DNA of 64,000 bases from Flavobacterium sp. IB48 (GCF_016405855.1 NZ_JAEFCA010000001.1:904107-968106), one strand, 5' to 3'. Counted from the first letter of the stretch, positions 27,861-37,222 are shown. Numbers and translations are program-made. Notes: generated by a model not told the origin, from the sequence alone.

Positions 27861-29423
27861 TTAATAACTGTCGTTTTGGATTGTTCCTGGATTGTTATCC
27901 ATTTCTAATTGTGGAATTGGGAAATATTCTCTTCCTGCTGTATACGAATTAAACTCAGCATCTCTCGATTTTAACCAAGCTAATTTAGTTGGATCCTGAA
28001 GCCATCCCCAACGACGAATATCATCAAAACGGTGTCCTTCAAGAGGGAATTCTAAGAATCTTTCGTGGCCAATTTGTTCTCTCATTTGCGCTTGAGACAT
28101 TCCTGGCTTTGTAGTTGCCAAATCAGGAAGATTTACTCTATCTCTTACCATCTGAATATAAGTGTATGCTCCTGGTGTATCTCCTGTTTCGTTTAAACAT
28201 TCTGCATACATTAAAAGAACATCAGCGTATCTTAATAAACGCTCATTGATTCCTGAACGCCAATCGTATTCATCTGCAAATTGTCCGTCAGAGTTTTGAT
28301 ATTTTCTACAGAATAAATCATTTAAATCGGCTGGACTTGAAGCATAAAATGTTGCAAAATCTTTTCCATACAATTGCATTCCGCCTGGTTTGTTGTAGAA
28401 AATAGTAGCATCTAAACGAGGGTCATCTGCTCCTGTTTTTGTTTTTTCTTCTTTAAATTCATTGAATAATGCCCAAGTTGGCTGTACGTCTGTCCATCCA
28501 AAAGCACGTGGCGCATACGTAATTGCTCTTGCCGATGTTTTTCCCCATCCTGAAGCTGGCGCACCTCCCCAACCTAAATCAACTCCTCCGGCATCACGGC
28601 TGAATTGCACTTCAAAAAGAGATTCTGAATTATTTTCGTTTGCTGTTGTGAAGTTATCACGATAATTTGCAACTAGAGAATAAACTCCCAAATCTATTAC
28701 TTGTTTAAAAGTTGTTTTTGCATTAGAAAAATCTTTAGTAAACAAATATGCTTTTCCTAAATATCCTAAAGCAGCACCTTTTGTAGCGCGTCCTTTTTGT
28801 CCTGCATCTAATCCTGAAATTCCAGTATAAGAATTTGGAAGTAATTCGGCAGCGGCTTTAAAGTCTGAGATAACTTGCGCCCAACCTTCTTCTTGTGTTT
28901 TTTGAGGATAATAAACCGCCAATTCTGTTGGAAGAGGTACATTTTTAAACATGTTTACAGCATGGAAAAAGAACAATCCTCTTAAGAAATAAGCCTGTCC
29001 TATTATTCTGTTTTTTAAAGCTTCGTCTTCAAAATCAATTCCTGGTACATTTGTTAAAACTTGATTAGCACGATAAATACCTTGGTAATAAGTTTCGTAA
29101 GCCCATCCGTAAATAGCTGCATCTGCAACATTAGAATTGAAATGTCCAACATTATACATAGAACCCCAAGGGCTATTTGTACGCGAATCATCTGCTTTTA
29201 CATCTAATAATAATGGTGTACTTCTCATGTAAGTACCATCTGTTAATAAACTTCCGTAAGCTGCATTTACACCTTGCAATGCATCTTCATCTGTTTTCCA
29301 AAAATTATCGACTGCATTATTATTTGGGTCTAATTGAGTCAAATCTTCGTTATCAACACAGCTTGTGGTTACCAAGGCTAGTGAAAGAAAAACGGTTATA
29401 TAGCTAAAAATTTTAGATTTCAT
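27861..29423 (-). CDS. SusD/RagB family outer-membrane glycan-binding lipoprotein
   Basis: 520 aa. Lipoprotein signal with VTTSC (Cys22) followed by VDNEDL, an acidic surface-export signal. SusD fold of TPR-like helices: N-terminal 'NAVDNFWKTDEDALQGVNAAYGSL', middle 'GKAYLFTKDFSNAKTTFKQVID', and the C-terminal signatures 'NERLLRYADVLLMYAECLNETGD' and 'REYFPIPQLEMDNNPG' (described by fragments). It forms the lid on the partner SusC barrel and captures arabino-oligosaccharides. It starts 28 nt after the susC stop and is almost certainly co-transcribed with it. Confidence 0.95.
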   Translation of the reverse strand: MKSKIFSYITVFLSLALVTTSCVDNEDLTQLDPNNNAVDNFWKTDEDALQGVNAAYGSLLTDGTYMRSTPLLLDVKADDSRTNSPWGSMYNVGHFNSNVADAAIYGWAYETYYQGIYRANQVLTNVPGIDFEDEALKNRIIGQAYFLRGLFFFHAVNMFKNVPLPTELAVYYPQKTQEEGWAQVISDFKAAAELLPNSYTGISGLDAGQKGRATKGAALGYLGKAYLFTKDFSNAKTTFKQVIDLGVYSLVANYRDNFTTANENNSESLFEVQFSRDAGGVDLGWGGAPASGWGKTSARAITYAPRAFGWTDVQPTWALFNEFKEEKTKTGADDPRLDATIFYNKPGGMQLYGKDFATFYASSPADLNDLFCRKYQNSDGQFADEYDWRSGINERLLRYADVLLMYAECLNETGDTPGAYTYIQMVRDRVNLPDLATTKPGMSQAQMREQIGHERFLEFPLEGHRFDDIRRWGWLQDPTKLAWLKSRDAEFNSYTAGREYFPIPQLEMDNNPGTIQNDSY

Positions 29424-29451
29424 TTTAATACGTTTTAATGGTTAGACCTGG

Positions 29452-32400
29452 TTAGAAGCTTACTTCTACTCCTAAAGAAATTGTTCTTGGATTTGGGAAA
29501 GATCCTGCATCATATCCTCTTGAAAGCAATCCGTCACTATTAAAGTCTGGATCGTATCCTTTATATTTAGAGATAATCAACAGGTTTTGACCATTTAGGT
29601 AAACCTTAGCTTTTTCAATAAATTTATCTTTGATTGGAATATTATACCCGATTTCCATTGTTTGCAGTTTCACATAATCACCACTTTCAATAAATCTGTT
29701 TGAATCTCTGCTATTTCCGTTTGGATCTCCAATAACTGGAGCAGGAATATTTGTATTGGTATTAGTTGGTGTCCAGTAATTTAATTCGTCTGTATGATGG
29801 TTTGTATATTGTCCGATCATTAAATTTCGGTACATAGCACTAAATACTTTATTACCACCTGCTCCTTGCCAAAACATTGAGAAATCAAAGTTTGAATAAC
29901 TTGCACTAAAATTAAGTCCGAAACCATATTTAGGAATTGTTACCCCCTGAAAAGTTCTATCTGCGTCTGTTATCGCTCCGTCGCCATTTACATCTCTAAA
30001 TTTTACATCTCCAGGAGCTGCACCTGTTTGGGTTGGAGAAGATGCAACTTCAGCAGCATTTTGGAAAATTCCAATTGCTTCCCAAGCAAATAATTCACCC
30101 ACAGATCTTCCTACTTCAGTTTTAGAAACTGCTCCATAAATAGGATTTCCATTTACACCAATTTTAGTAACTTCATTTTTAAGTGTTCCGAAGTTTCCAG
30201 AAATATCATATTTAAATTTATGATGATGATTGCTATAAGATGCTGTAAATTCTACCCCTGAGTTTTTCATTGCTCCCGCATTTGTTGTCACACTTGCAGG
30301 AAATGCTCCTGTTGAATATGGAAGCGGAACTCCTAATAACAAATCGTTTGATTTCTTTACAAAATATTCTGCTGTAAATTGTAAATCGTTGTTTAAGAAA
30401 CCTAATTCAATACCAACATTTGAGTTTGTAGATTTTTCCCATTTTACATTTGGGTCAAGTGCTGCTACTACAGTAGTTCCAGGAGCAAGCTCATTATTAA
30501 AATCATAACCTGCAAAACTGTTTACTGTTGAAGCAAAGAAATATTGAGAAATAGTATTATTACCTAAAGTACCATAACCACCTCTTAGTTTAATATTGCT
30601 TATCCATTCTGGTAATGTCCAGAATTTTTCGTTACTAAGTTTCCATCCTCCTGAAAAAGAGTAAAAGTTTGCTGAATTATTTTTTTCGCTGAAAAGAGAT
30701 GTTTTATCTTGTCTAAAATTAGCCTGCAATAAATATCTGTCATCATAAGCATAATTTAATCTGCTTATATATGATATTCCTGTAATCGTAAATTTGTATT
30801 CAGATGCGTTTCTAGAATCTGCATATTGAAGCATTGGGATTTCGCCTGGAGTATAACCAACACCTCTCATATTATATCGGTGGTAATCTCTTTTTTCTTG
30901 AATCCAACCTGCAAGAGCATCAATTTTATGTTTACCTAAAGTAATTTCATACGTTAATAAATTATTCAAGAAAGTTCTTAACTCATTACCCGTTTCAACA
31001 TCTAGAGATGCCTCATCATTTGTTGTAATGTAATACCATCCTAAGTCACTTGGCGGAATAAACTTTCTGTTTTCCCAATCTGTTCTGTCGTAGCTTACGT
31101 CCAATTTATATTTAAGACCTTTTACAATTTCAATTTCTCCCCAAGCATCTCCAATAAAACGGTTTCTTTTTCCATTATTAGTAATTAGATTGTTGTATCC
31201 TATTGGGTTCATAGAAATAGCTCTCTGAGTTAAGTTGTCTGTACCACCATAACCTCCAAGTCTATTTGCGTCGTAAACTGGCATAGTTGGAATAGCTCCT
31301 AAAATGTCACTTACAACAGTCTGACCTGCATTATACTCATTAAAAATTTCTTTATCAGATTGTGTGTAAGCTATTTTTGCACCATATTTAAATTTCCCTT
31401 TTTTCCCATTTAAATTTAAATTCGTTGACAATCTCTCATAGTCCTGAGGTGTTTTAATGTAACTTGTATTTTTAAAATAGTCAACATTAAAACTATATGC
31501 AATACTTTCTGCTCCTCCAGTTAATGTCAAAGCTTGATTTTGCACAACACCTGTCTGAAAAGATTCTTTCTGCCAATCTGTATTTACATTTGAAATATAA
31601 GATGGGCTATTAGGATCATTTCCTGGAGCGATACTTACAGGAACGCCTGCTCTAATATCTCTATTTCTCTCAGCCTCGCTAGTAATTTTTTGGTAACCCT
31701 CGCGATCTGTAACATCCCATTTTTTAGCAACATTTTGAAGACCAACAATAGACTTGAATTTAATATCCATTTTACCTTGTCTTCCTTTTTTAGTCGTAAT
31801 AATTACAACACCATTTGCACCGCGCACACCATAAATAGCAGCAGAAGAAGCATCTTTTAAAACCTGCATCGATTCTATTTCTCCTGGAGCAAAATCATAA
31901 GGTGAATCGACCATAATTCCGTCGATTACAAAAAGCGGATTATTGTTACTGAATGAAGTTATACCTCTAATCTTCACATTTACAAAACCTCCTGGCTCTC
32001 CTGAAGATTGTACCGTAACACCCGGAACTTGCCCTTGAAGCATTTTTGCAGCATCATAAGTAACTACCTTTTTAGCCGATTCTAAATTAACGACACTTAC
32101 AGAACCTGTTAAGTCAGATTTCTTTTGAGTTCCGTAACCAATAACAACTACTTCATTCAGTTTATTGGTATCTTCACCTAAAGCTATATCAAGTTTAGAT
32201 TGACTTCCTACAGCTATTTCTTTATTCTGAAATCCTATAAATGAAAAAACTAAAACATCAGTTGGAGATGCTTTAATCGAATACTCTCCATCAAATCCAG
32301 TTGTAGTAACTGTTTTGGTTCCTTTTATTATAATGTTTACACCCGGCAAAGGAAGGTTGTCTTGTGCCGATGTTACAACTCCTGTTATCGTTTTGCCTTG

Positions 32401-32508
32401 AGCAGACATTTGATTAACAGAGAATAATAGCATTAATACTGCTAAAATCCAATTTGTTTTTGGCAATAGAAAATTGCAATACAAAAGTAATTTTTGTTTT
32501 GTAATCAT
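29452..32508 (-). CDS. SusC/RagA family TonB-dependent transporter
   Basis: 1018 aa. Signal peptide about 1-36 (AVLMLLFSVNQMSAQ), carboxypeptidase-regulatory-like domain about 38-115 (GVVTSAQDNLPLPGVNIIIKG), SusC linker LNEVVVIGYGTQKKSDLTGSV, plug domain about 130-250 (GVTSFSNN-like and VIDGIMVDSPYD, GVRGANGVVIITTKKG), then a 22-strand barrel ending in aromatic ISLGVEVSF. It imports oligosaccharides into the periplasm using TonB energy. First gene of the minus-strand arabinan run; a probable AraR operator lies 37 nt before the start codon. Confidence 0.96.
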   Translation of the reverse strand: MITKQKLLLYCNFLLPKTNWILAVLMLLFSVNQMSAQGKTITGVVTSAQDNLPLPGVNIIIKGTKTVTTTGFDGEYSIKASPTDVLVFSFIGFQNKEIAVGSQSKLDIALGEDTNKLNEVVVIGYGTQKKSDLTGSVSVVNLESAKKVVTYDAAKMLQGQVPGVTVQSSGEPGGFVNVKIRGITSFSNNNPLFVIDGIMVDSPYDFAPGEIESMQVLKDASSAAIYGVRGANGVVIITTKKGRQGKMDIKFKSIVGLQNVAKKWDVTDREGYQKITSEAERNRDIRAGVPVSIAPGNDPNSPSYISNVNTDWQKESFQTGVVQNQALTLTGGAESIAYSFNVDYFKNTSYIKTPQDYERLSTNLNLNGKKGKFKYGAKIAYTQSDKEIFNEYNAGQTVVSDILGAIPTMPVYDANRLGGYGGTDNLTQRAISMNPIGYNNLITNNGKRNRFIGDAWGEIEIVKGLKYKLDVSYDRTDWENRKFIPPSDLGWYYITTNDEASLDVETGNELRTFLNNLLTYEITLGKHKIDALAGWIQEKRDYHRYNMRGVGYTPGEIPMLQYADSRNASEYKFTITGISYISRLNYAYDDRYLLQANFRQDKTSLFSEKNNSANFYSFSGGWKLSNEKFWTLPEWISNIKLRGGYGTLGNNTISQYFFASTVNSFAGYDFNNELAPGTTVVAALDPNVKWEKSTNSNVGIELGFLNNDLQFTAEYFVKKSNDLLLGVPLPYSTGAFPASVTTNAGAMKNSGVEFTASYSNHHHKFKYDISGNFGTLKNEVTKIGVNGNPIYGAVSKTEVGRSVGELFAWEAIGIFQNAAEVASSPTQTGAAPGDVKFRDVNGDGAITDADRTFQGVTIPKYGFGLNFSASYSNFDFSMFWQGAGGNKVFSAMYRNLMIGQYTNHHTDELNYWTPTNTNTNIPAPVIGDPNGNSRDSNRFIESGDYVKLQTMEIGYNIPIKDKFIEKAKVYLNGQNLLIISKYKGYDPDFNSDGLLSRGYDAGSFPNPRTISLGVEVSF

Positions 32509-32544
32509 AATGGTTTAGTTAAGATTGGTTAGTGGTTTAGTTAA

Positions 32545-32565
32545 TAAGTGTTAATCTTACATTTG
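32545..32565. promoter_or_regulatory. Probable AraR operator at susC
   Basis: TAAGTGT (32545-32551), 7 nt, ACATTTG (32559-32565): the same 7-7-7 layout as the perfect palindrome at araB, with two changes in the right arm. It lies 37 nt before the susC start codon, probably inside the leader. Confidence 0.6.
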
Positions 32566-32954
32566 TAAATTTAACTAAAAAAAAACCACGTAAACAAATT
32601 AATATCACAAAAAAACAGCCTAAAAAAAACACATATCGTAAATTAAGTGTTGAATTAACATTTAAAAAATCAAAGTTTTTTCAAAAAAACGGCCGTTTTA
32701 TTGATTTTAATTGTGTAAAAAATACACTTTTAATCAAAAAGTCGTTTTTTAAGCAAAAAAAGAGGTAAATGAAAAAAAGCATAAATAATCTGTTTTTTAA
32801 TGCTTTGAATTCGAAAAAAAGAATATTTTGTAAGTAAAAGATTGTTTATTTTGATGGGTTTCTAATTAAACAGAATCTATTTTTGCAAAAAACTATCCTT
32901 GACTGTCCTGTTTTTTTCTTAAAAAAATCTTAAAAAACTAATTTGTATGTTATT
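32566..32954. other. AT-rich intergenic stretch between susC and araR
   Basis: The 573-base divergent gap contains two operators at its ends. Between them are long A runs, one imperfect -7 candidate for susC (TTAATTTG on the minus strand, 32595-32602), and no ORF or RNA gene that I can support. Confidence 0.6.
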
Positions 32955-32982
32955 TTTATGTGAAAAGTAATTTTTTTAAGGC

Positions 32983-32990
32983 TACATTTG
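32983..32990 (+). promoter_or_regulatory. Candidate -7 box of araR
   Basis: TACATTTG fits TAnnTTTG exactly. The predicted start of transcription is near 32997, just before the operator at 33005. No TTG -33 element is at the proper distance. Confidence 0.45.
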
Positions 32991-33004
32991 AGTAGTTAAT
33001 TATG

Positions 33005-33025
33005 TAAGTGTAAAATCTACATTAA
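33005..33025. promoter_or_regulatory. Probable AraR operator at its own gene
   Basis: TAAGTGT (33005-33011), 7 nt, ACATTAA (33019-33025). It sits just past the predicted transcription start and 57 nt before the regulator's ATG, as expected for autorepression. Confidence 0.6.
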
Positions 33026-33081
33026 TAAATTATGATACGTTTTAATAAGTTCATATATTTACCCATCCAAATTAATTATAT

Positions 33082-33771
33082 ATGCTAAATAGTTATAGCT
33101 CTGCTGATAAAGTTTTACTGGCAGTAGACTGCATCATTTTCGGATTCGATAATGATGGTCTGAAAATCCTTTTGATTCAAAGAGATTTTGAGCCTGAAAA
33201 AGGAAAATGGTCCTTAATTGGTGGGTTTCTAAAACGAGATGAAGTTTTAGACGCTGCCGCAACTAGAATCTTAAATACCTATACAGGTCTTAACGATATT
33301 TATATGGAACAACTGTATGCTTACAGCGAAATAGATCGTGACCCAGTAGAACGAACCATTTCGGTTTCTTATTTTGCTTTAATTAATATCGAAAACCATA
33401 ATGCAGAATTGATTCAGAATTATCATGCAGAATGGTTTCCTATTAATGATGCACCAAACTTAATTTTTGACCACAACGAAATGGTCGAAAATGCAATAAA
33501 GAGACTTCGCTACAAAACTTCTATCAAACCTATTGGTTTCGAATTGCTTCCGGAGAAATTCACAATGCGCCAGCTTTTAGAATTGTACGAAGCTATTTTG
33601 AGCAAAGAATTAGACAAAAGAAATTTCATTAGTAAAATAAACTCTTTGGAAATCTTAAATAAACTAGAAGAAAAAGACATGCAGTCTTCTCGAAAAGGTT
33701 CTTATTTATATACTTTCAACAAAGAAAAATACGAAGAAAAACTACTCAATAATTTTGTATTGAATTTATAA
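33082..33771 (+). CDS. araR: NrtR-family transcriptional regulator, probable L-arabinose regulator AraR
   Basis: 229 aa in two parts. Residues about 10-145 are a Nudix domain in which the catalytic box is degenerate: from G48 through R62 to G69 the helix reads ATRILNTYTGL, lacking the paired glutamates needed for hydrolysis, so it should bind a ligand rather than cut one. Residues about 150-229 form the winged-helix DNA-binding end typical of NrtR proteins (FTMRQLLELYEAIL ... DKRNF). A Bacteroides thetaiotaomicron NrtR-family protein (AraR) is known to repress arabinose genes and release DNA on L-arabinose. The divergent position next to susC and the four shared palindromes support the same role here. 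Confidence 0.85.
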   Translation: MLNSYSSADKVLLAVDCIIFGFDNDGLKILLIQRDFEPEKGKWSLIGGFLKRDEVLDAAATRILNTYTGLNDIYMEQLYAYSEIDRDPVERTISVSYFALINIENHNAELIQNYHAEWFPINDAPNLIFDHNEMVENAIKRLRYKTSIKPIGFELLPEKFTMRQLLELYEAILSKELDKRNFISKINSLEILNKLEEKDMQSSRKGSYLYTFNKEKYEEKLLNNFVLNL

Positions 33772-33783
33772 ACCTTATTTATT

Positions 33784-33855
33784 CTCTCGCAGATTTAGGA
33801 GATTTGGCTGATTTAATAAAAAAATCTCCTGCATCTGCTAAATCTGCGGGAGAAA
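33784..33855. repeat. Intergenic palindrome, 'CTCGCAGATTTAG' type
   Basis: Between the convergent araR and GntR-type genes, arms TCTCGCAGATTTAG (left) and CTAAATCTGCGGGAGA (right) can pair across a short AT centre. Confidence 0.55.
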
Positions 33856-33856
33856 T

Positions 33857-34855
33857 TTATAGCGAATTACGCAATATAAGAGCAGATCTATTTTCGATCT
33901 GCTCTTTTGTTCCTTTCAAAACCATATCGGCCAAAATTTTTCCCATCACTTCAAAGTTGGTTGAAATTGTAGTAATTCCGTTTGCTGCAATTTTCTTCAA
34001 TGGAGTTTCATTATACGATATAATTCCAAAATCTTCACCTAGCTTTAAGTTTCTATTAATCGCATTTTCTATTACCAAAAGTAAATCGCGATCATGCGGA
34101 ATAATATATAAATCTCCTAAAGCGATAGACTGATTGCTAAAATCTGAAATAATTGCATAATCGAAACCAAACTCTTTACAAAACGATTCAAAGCCCAATT
34201 TCATTCCAGGAGGTTCTCTAAAACCAGGGAAAATTAAAATTAGTTTCTTGTATTTTGATAATCTTGATTTGCCTTTCATCAAACCTTCATAAATATCTTT
34301 TTGGTGATTTTGGTAAATCGCAGGAAACATTTTCAAATCCGAATTGGTCTGATCCAAAATAATTACGTCGCTTACTGGTAGGGTTTTTATAGAATCTACG
34401 ACATCGTTTAAGTTTGTCGGCATAATAATATATTTTGTATAATTTCCATTGCTATCATTTATCAGTTTTTTGAAAACCTGAACATTAAAATGATGAAAGA
34501 AAATATCGACCTGAACATTTTTTCCAATGTTTTTTAAAAACGAATTATAAATATCTTCTTTGAAAATATTCAATTCATCAAAAAGTAAAAAAACCTTCTG
34601 AGTTATAGTGATTTCAACGCTTTTAACGTAATATCCCTTTCCTGGAATGGCGTAAATAATACCTCTTTTCTTCAATTCGTCATACGCCAGCAAGACCGTA
34701 TCTCGCGATAAAGAGAAAGCCAAACAGACTTTATTTACCGACGGAAGCCTATCTCCTTTAATTAAATTTCCCTCTTCAATCGCTTTTTCGATTGAAAGAA
34801 TAATCTGCTTATATTTTGGCAGACCAATGTTATTTTGAATTGAAATAATGTTCAT
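33857..34855 (-). CDS. GntR-type HTH fused to a periplasmic-binding-protein-like sugar sensor
   Basis: 332 aa from the ATG at 34855 (MNIISIQNNIGLPKYKQIIL); a longer frame to 34909 adds a hydrophobic non-homologous leader. N-terminal GntR winged helix about 10-80 (IEEGNLIKGDRLPSVNKVCLAF… SRDTVLLAYDELKKRGII). C-terminal LacI-like effector domain about 95-330, ending in the typical ALILRNSL. In Bacteroidetes this architecture regulates sugar catabolic genes. It faces galM-galK-galT across a short gap containing a tandem ACTGGTA motif, so control of the galactose genes is the best guess. Confidence 0.8.
   Translation of the reverse strand: MNIISIQNNIGLPKYKQIILSIEKAIEEGNLIKGDRLPSVNKVCLAFSLSRDTVLLAYDELKKRGIIYAIPGKGYYVKSVEITITQKVFLLFDELNIFKEDIYNSFLKNIGKNVQVDIFFHHFNVQVFKKLINDSNGNYTKYIIMPTNLNDVVDSIKTLPVSDVIILDQTNSDLKMFPAIYQNHQKDIYEGLMKGKSRLSKYKKLILIFPGFREPPGMKLGFESFCKEFGFDYAIISDFSNQSIALGDLYIIPHDRDLLLVIENAINRNLKLGEDFGIISYNETPLKKIAANGITTISTNFEVMGKILADMVLKGTKEQIENRSALILRNSL
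33878..33910 (+). terminator. Terminator of araR, lying inside the end of the convergent gene
   Basis: Eleven-base-pair stem AAGAGCAGATC/GATCTGCTCTT (33878-33888 with 33896-33906) followed by a T-run on the plus strand. It lies within the last 17 codons of the GntR-type gene. Confidence 0.7.
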
Positions 34856-34887
34856 AATAAAAGTCATTTTGACTATAAAGATTAAAA

Positions 34888-34904
34888 ACTGGTAGGTACT
34901 GGTA
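34888..34904. promoter_or_regulatory. Candidate operator for the GntR-type regulator
   Basis: ACTGGTA repeated at 34888 and 34898, exactly 10 nt apart (one helical turn), in the gap between the regulator and galM. No other copy was noticed in the window. Confidence 0.4.
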
Positions 34905-34957
34905 TGCAAAAATAATAAATGTTTCTATTTTTGGATTTCATTTTTGGTAAAAATTAT

Positions 34958-36010
34958 ATGGAAATAAAACACATATCGCATTTAAAGGAGACTCACAATT
35001 GCAAATTGTTTGGTTTAATGCCCAATAAAGAAGAAATTTATTCTTTTGATCTGGTTAATAAAAACGGAATGAAAGTTCAAGTCATCAATTATGGTGCAAC
35101 GGTAACTTCGATCCAAATTCCAGTAAATGGAAAACTGGTAGATGTTGTTTTAGGCTTTGACAATCTAGAAGCATATTTAGAATCTTATAATTTGCCAAGC
35201 GCTCCTTATTTTGGAACTACAGTTGGCCGTTACGCTGGTCGTATTCATAATGCGACTTTTAGCCTTGCTGATAAAAAGTTTCAGCTAGACGGAAACAATA
35301 ATGGCAACACGCTTCACGGAGGAGTTATGGGATTTGGAAGAAAAGCTTGGAGTGTTGTTAATGCAACTTCTGGTGAAAATCCATCAATTACTTTTGGTCT
35401 TTTGAGCGAACATTTAGAAGAAAATTTTCCTGGAGAAATGACCGTTTATTTAACGTATACTTTAACTGAAGAAAATGAATTGAAGTTAGAATACAAAGCA
35501 ACTTCAACAGAAGACACCGTTATCAATTTAACGCATCACAGTTATTTTAACCTTGATGGACATGACGGAAATGTTTTAGAACAGCAAATGTTTATTAAAT
35601 CGGCTAAAATGCTAGAAACTAATACAGACAATATTCCAACTGGAAACTTTACCGATTTAACCAATCATGATTTTGATTTTAGAAATCCAAAAAGCTGTCC
35701 GTTTCCTATTGACAACTCTTTTGTAGTAAATTCTAAAACAGAAATCGTTGGACAATTAATCAGCTTAAAAAATAAACTGAGAATGAATGTCTACACCGAT
35801 CAACCAAGTGTACATATATATGTAGGCGGAAATTGTTTCGGAAAACTAAAAGGAAAAGAAAATGTAGATTATCATGCACAAAGCGGAATTTGTTTCGAAA
35901 CTCAAAATTTCCCAGATGCTCCAAATCAGGCTCACTTTCCGAATGCAGTTTTGAAAAAAGGCGAAGAATACACGCAAAAAACACTTTACAAATTTGAAAA
36001 TTTAAACTAA
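34958..36010 (+). CDS. galM: Aldose 1-epimerase (galactose mutarotase), cytosolic
   Basis: 350 aa from the ATG at 34958 (MEIKHISHLKE); a frame start at 34919 would add 13 hydrophobic residues before it. No convincing signal peptide from the chosen start. Mutarotase motifs: INYGATVTSIQIPV, TTVGRYAGRIHNA, GNTLHGGVMGFG, LTHHSYFNLDG, and the catalytic-Glu strand GICFETQNFPDAPNQ. It equilibrates anomers of D-galactose before phosphorylation. First gene of galM-galK-galT with gaps of 35 and 16 nt. Distinct from the exported epimerase at 12454. Confidence 0.93.
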   Translation: MEIKHISHLKETHNCKLFGLMPNKEEIYSFDLVNKNGMKVQVINYGATVTSIQIPVNGKLVDVVLGFDNLEAYLESYNLPSAPYFGTTVGRYAGRIHNATFSLADKKFQLDGNNNGNTLHGGVMGFGRKAWSVVNATSGENPSITFGLLSEHLEENFPGEMTVYLTYTLTEENELKLEYKATSTEDTVINLTHHSYFNLDGHDGNVLEQQMFIKSAKMLETNTDNIPTGNFTDLTNHDFDFRNPKSCPFPIDNSFVVNSKTEIVGQLISLKNKLRMNVYTDQPSVHIYVGGNCFGKLKGKENVDYHAQSGICFETQNFPDAPNQAHFPNAVLKKGEEYTQKTLYKFENLN

Positions 36011-36045
36011 TACAATTCCAAAAACCACAATACACTAACTATATA

Positions 36046-37206
36046 ATGAATGATATTTTAATACAGAATACCGTTGCTTTTTTTGAGAAATCTTTTGGAT
36101 CTTCTCCTCAAAAAACGGTACTTTCTCCTGGTAGAATCAACATCATAGGAGAGCATATTGACTACAATGATGGTTATGTTTTACCTGCTGCAATTGACAA
36201 AGTAATTTGTTTTGCTTTTGAAAAAAACAATACCAAAACTTCTAAAATAATTGCTATCGATTTAAATGAAGAATTTGAAATCGATTTGACTCAAGAAGTA
36301 AAACTAAGTGATGTAGTTTGGACTAATTATATTCGTGGCGTAATTAAACAATTACAAGATAACGGATTTTCTTTTGACGGTTTCAATTGCGTTTTCAGCA
36401 GTAATATTCCGGTTGGTTCTGGATTGTCTTCTTCGGCAGCTTTAGAATGCGGGATGATTTTCGGAATCAAATCTCTTTTTGATTTAAAAATTGAGAAAAA
36501 AGACATTTCATTATTAGGACAAAAAGCAGAACATTGGGTTGGAATCAACTGCGGAATTATGGATCAATTTTCGAGTGTTCACGGCCTAGAAAATAAAGTA
36601 ATCCAATTAGATTGCAACAATTTAGATTTTGAATATCACAATGCCGACTTCAAAGATTATTCTCTAATTTTATTTGATTCTAATGTAAAACATTCTCTTT
36701 TTACATCAGAATACAACACTAGAAGAATCGAATGCGAAGAAGGTTTATCGATTATAAAAAGCCATTTTCCAGAAGTAAAAAGTTTTAGAGATGCGACCGA
36801 AGAGCAGGTTTTAAGTCTTAAAGATAAAATGACCGAAAAAGTATTTTCAAGAGTTCATTTTGTTGTAAAAGAAATCAATCGCGTTATCAAAGCCTGCAAA
36901 GCTTTAGACGAAGGAAATATTGAACTTTTAGGCAAATTGCTTTTTGAAACGCATTATGGTTTATCTCAAGAATATGAGGTAAGCTGCGAAGAATTAGACA
37001 TGCTTGTAGATACAGCAAAAGAAGACGATGCCATAGTTGGTTCTAGACTAATGGGAGGCGGTTTTGGAGGTTGTACTATCAATTTAGTTAAAAAAGGAAA
37101 TGAAAATGAGGTTAAGCGTAAGTTCTCTAAGCTTTATTTGGATACATTTGGAATTGAATTAAAATTCTATGATGTAAAAATCTCTAACGGAACAACGCTA
37201 CTTTAA
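36046..37206 (+). CDS. galK: Galactokinase
   Basis: 386 aa, GHMP kinase family. Converts D-galactose to galactose 1-phosphate. Three family motifs are intact: the galactose-binding N-terminus SPGRINIIGEHIDYNDGYVLP, the phosphate loop PVGSGLSSSAALECG, and the C-terminal RLMGGGFGGCTINLV. The catalytic Asp region GIMDQFSSVHG is also present. Middle gene of a Leloir operon. Confidence 0.96.
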   Translation: MNDILIQNTVAFFEKSFGSSPQKTVLSPGRINIIGEHIDYNDGYVLPAAIDKVICFAFEKNNTKTSKIIAIDLNEEFEIDLTQEVKLSDVVWTNYIRGVIKQLQDNGFSFDGFNCVFSSNIPVGSGLSSSAALECGMIFGIKSLFDLKIEKKDISLLGQKAEHWVGINCGIMDQFSSVHGLENKVIQLDCNNLDFEYHNADFKDYSLILFDSNVKHSLFTSEYNTRRIECEEGLSIIKSHFPEVKSFRDATEEQVLSLKDKMTEKVFSRVHFVVKEINRVIKACKALDEGNIELLGKLLFETHYGLSQEYEVSCEELDMLVDTAKEDDAIVGSRLMGGGFGGCTINLVKKGNENEVKRKFSKLYLDTFGIELKFYDVKISNGTTLL

Positions 37207-37222
37207 AACCACACACTGTACA

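Noticed and set aside
32558..32565. TACATTTG on the plus strand as a promoter
   Set aside because: It is part of the operator half-site at susC, points away from susC, and no gene begins for 500 nt.
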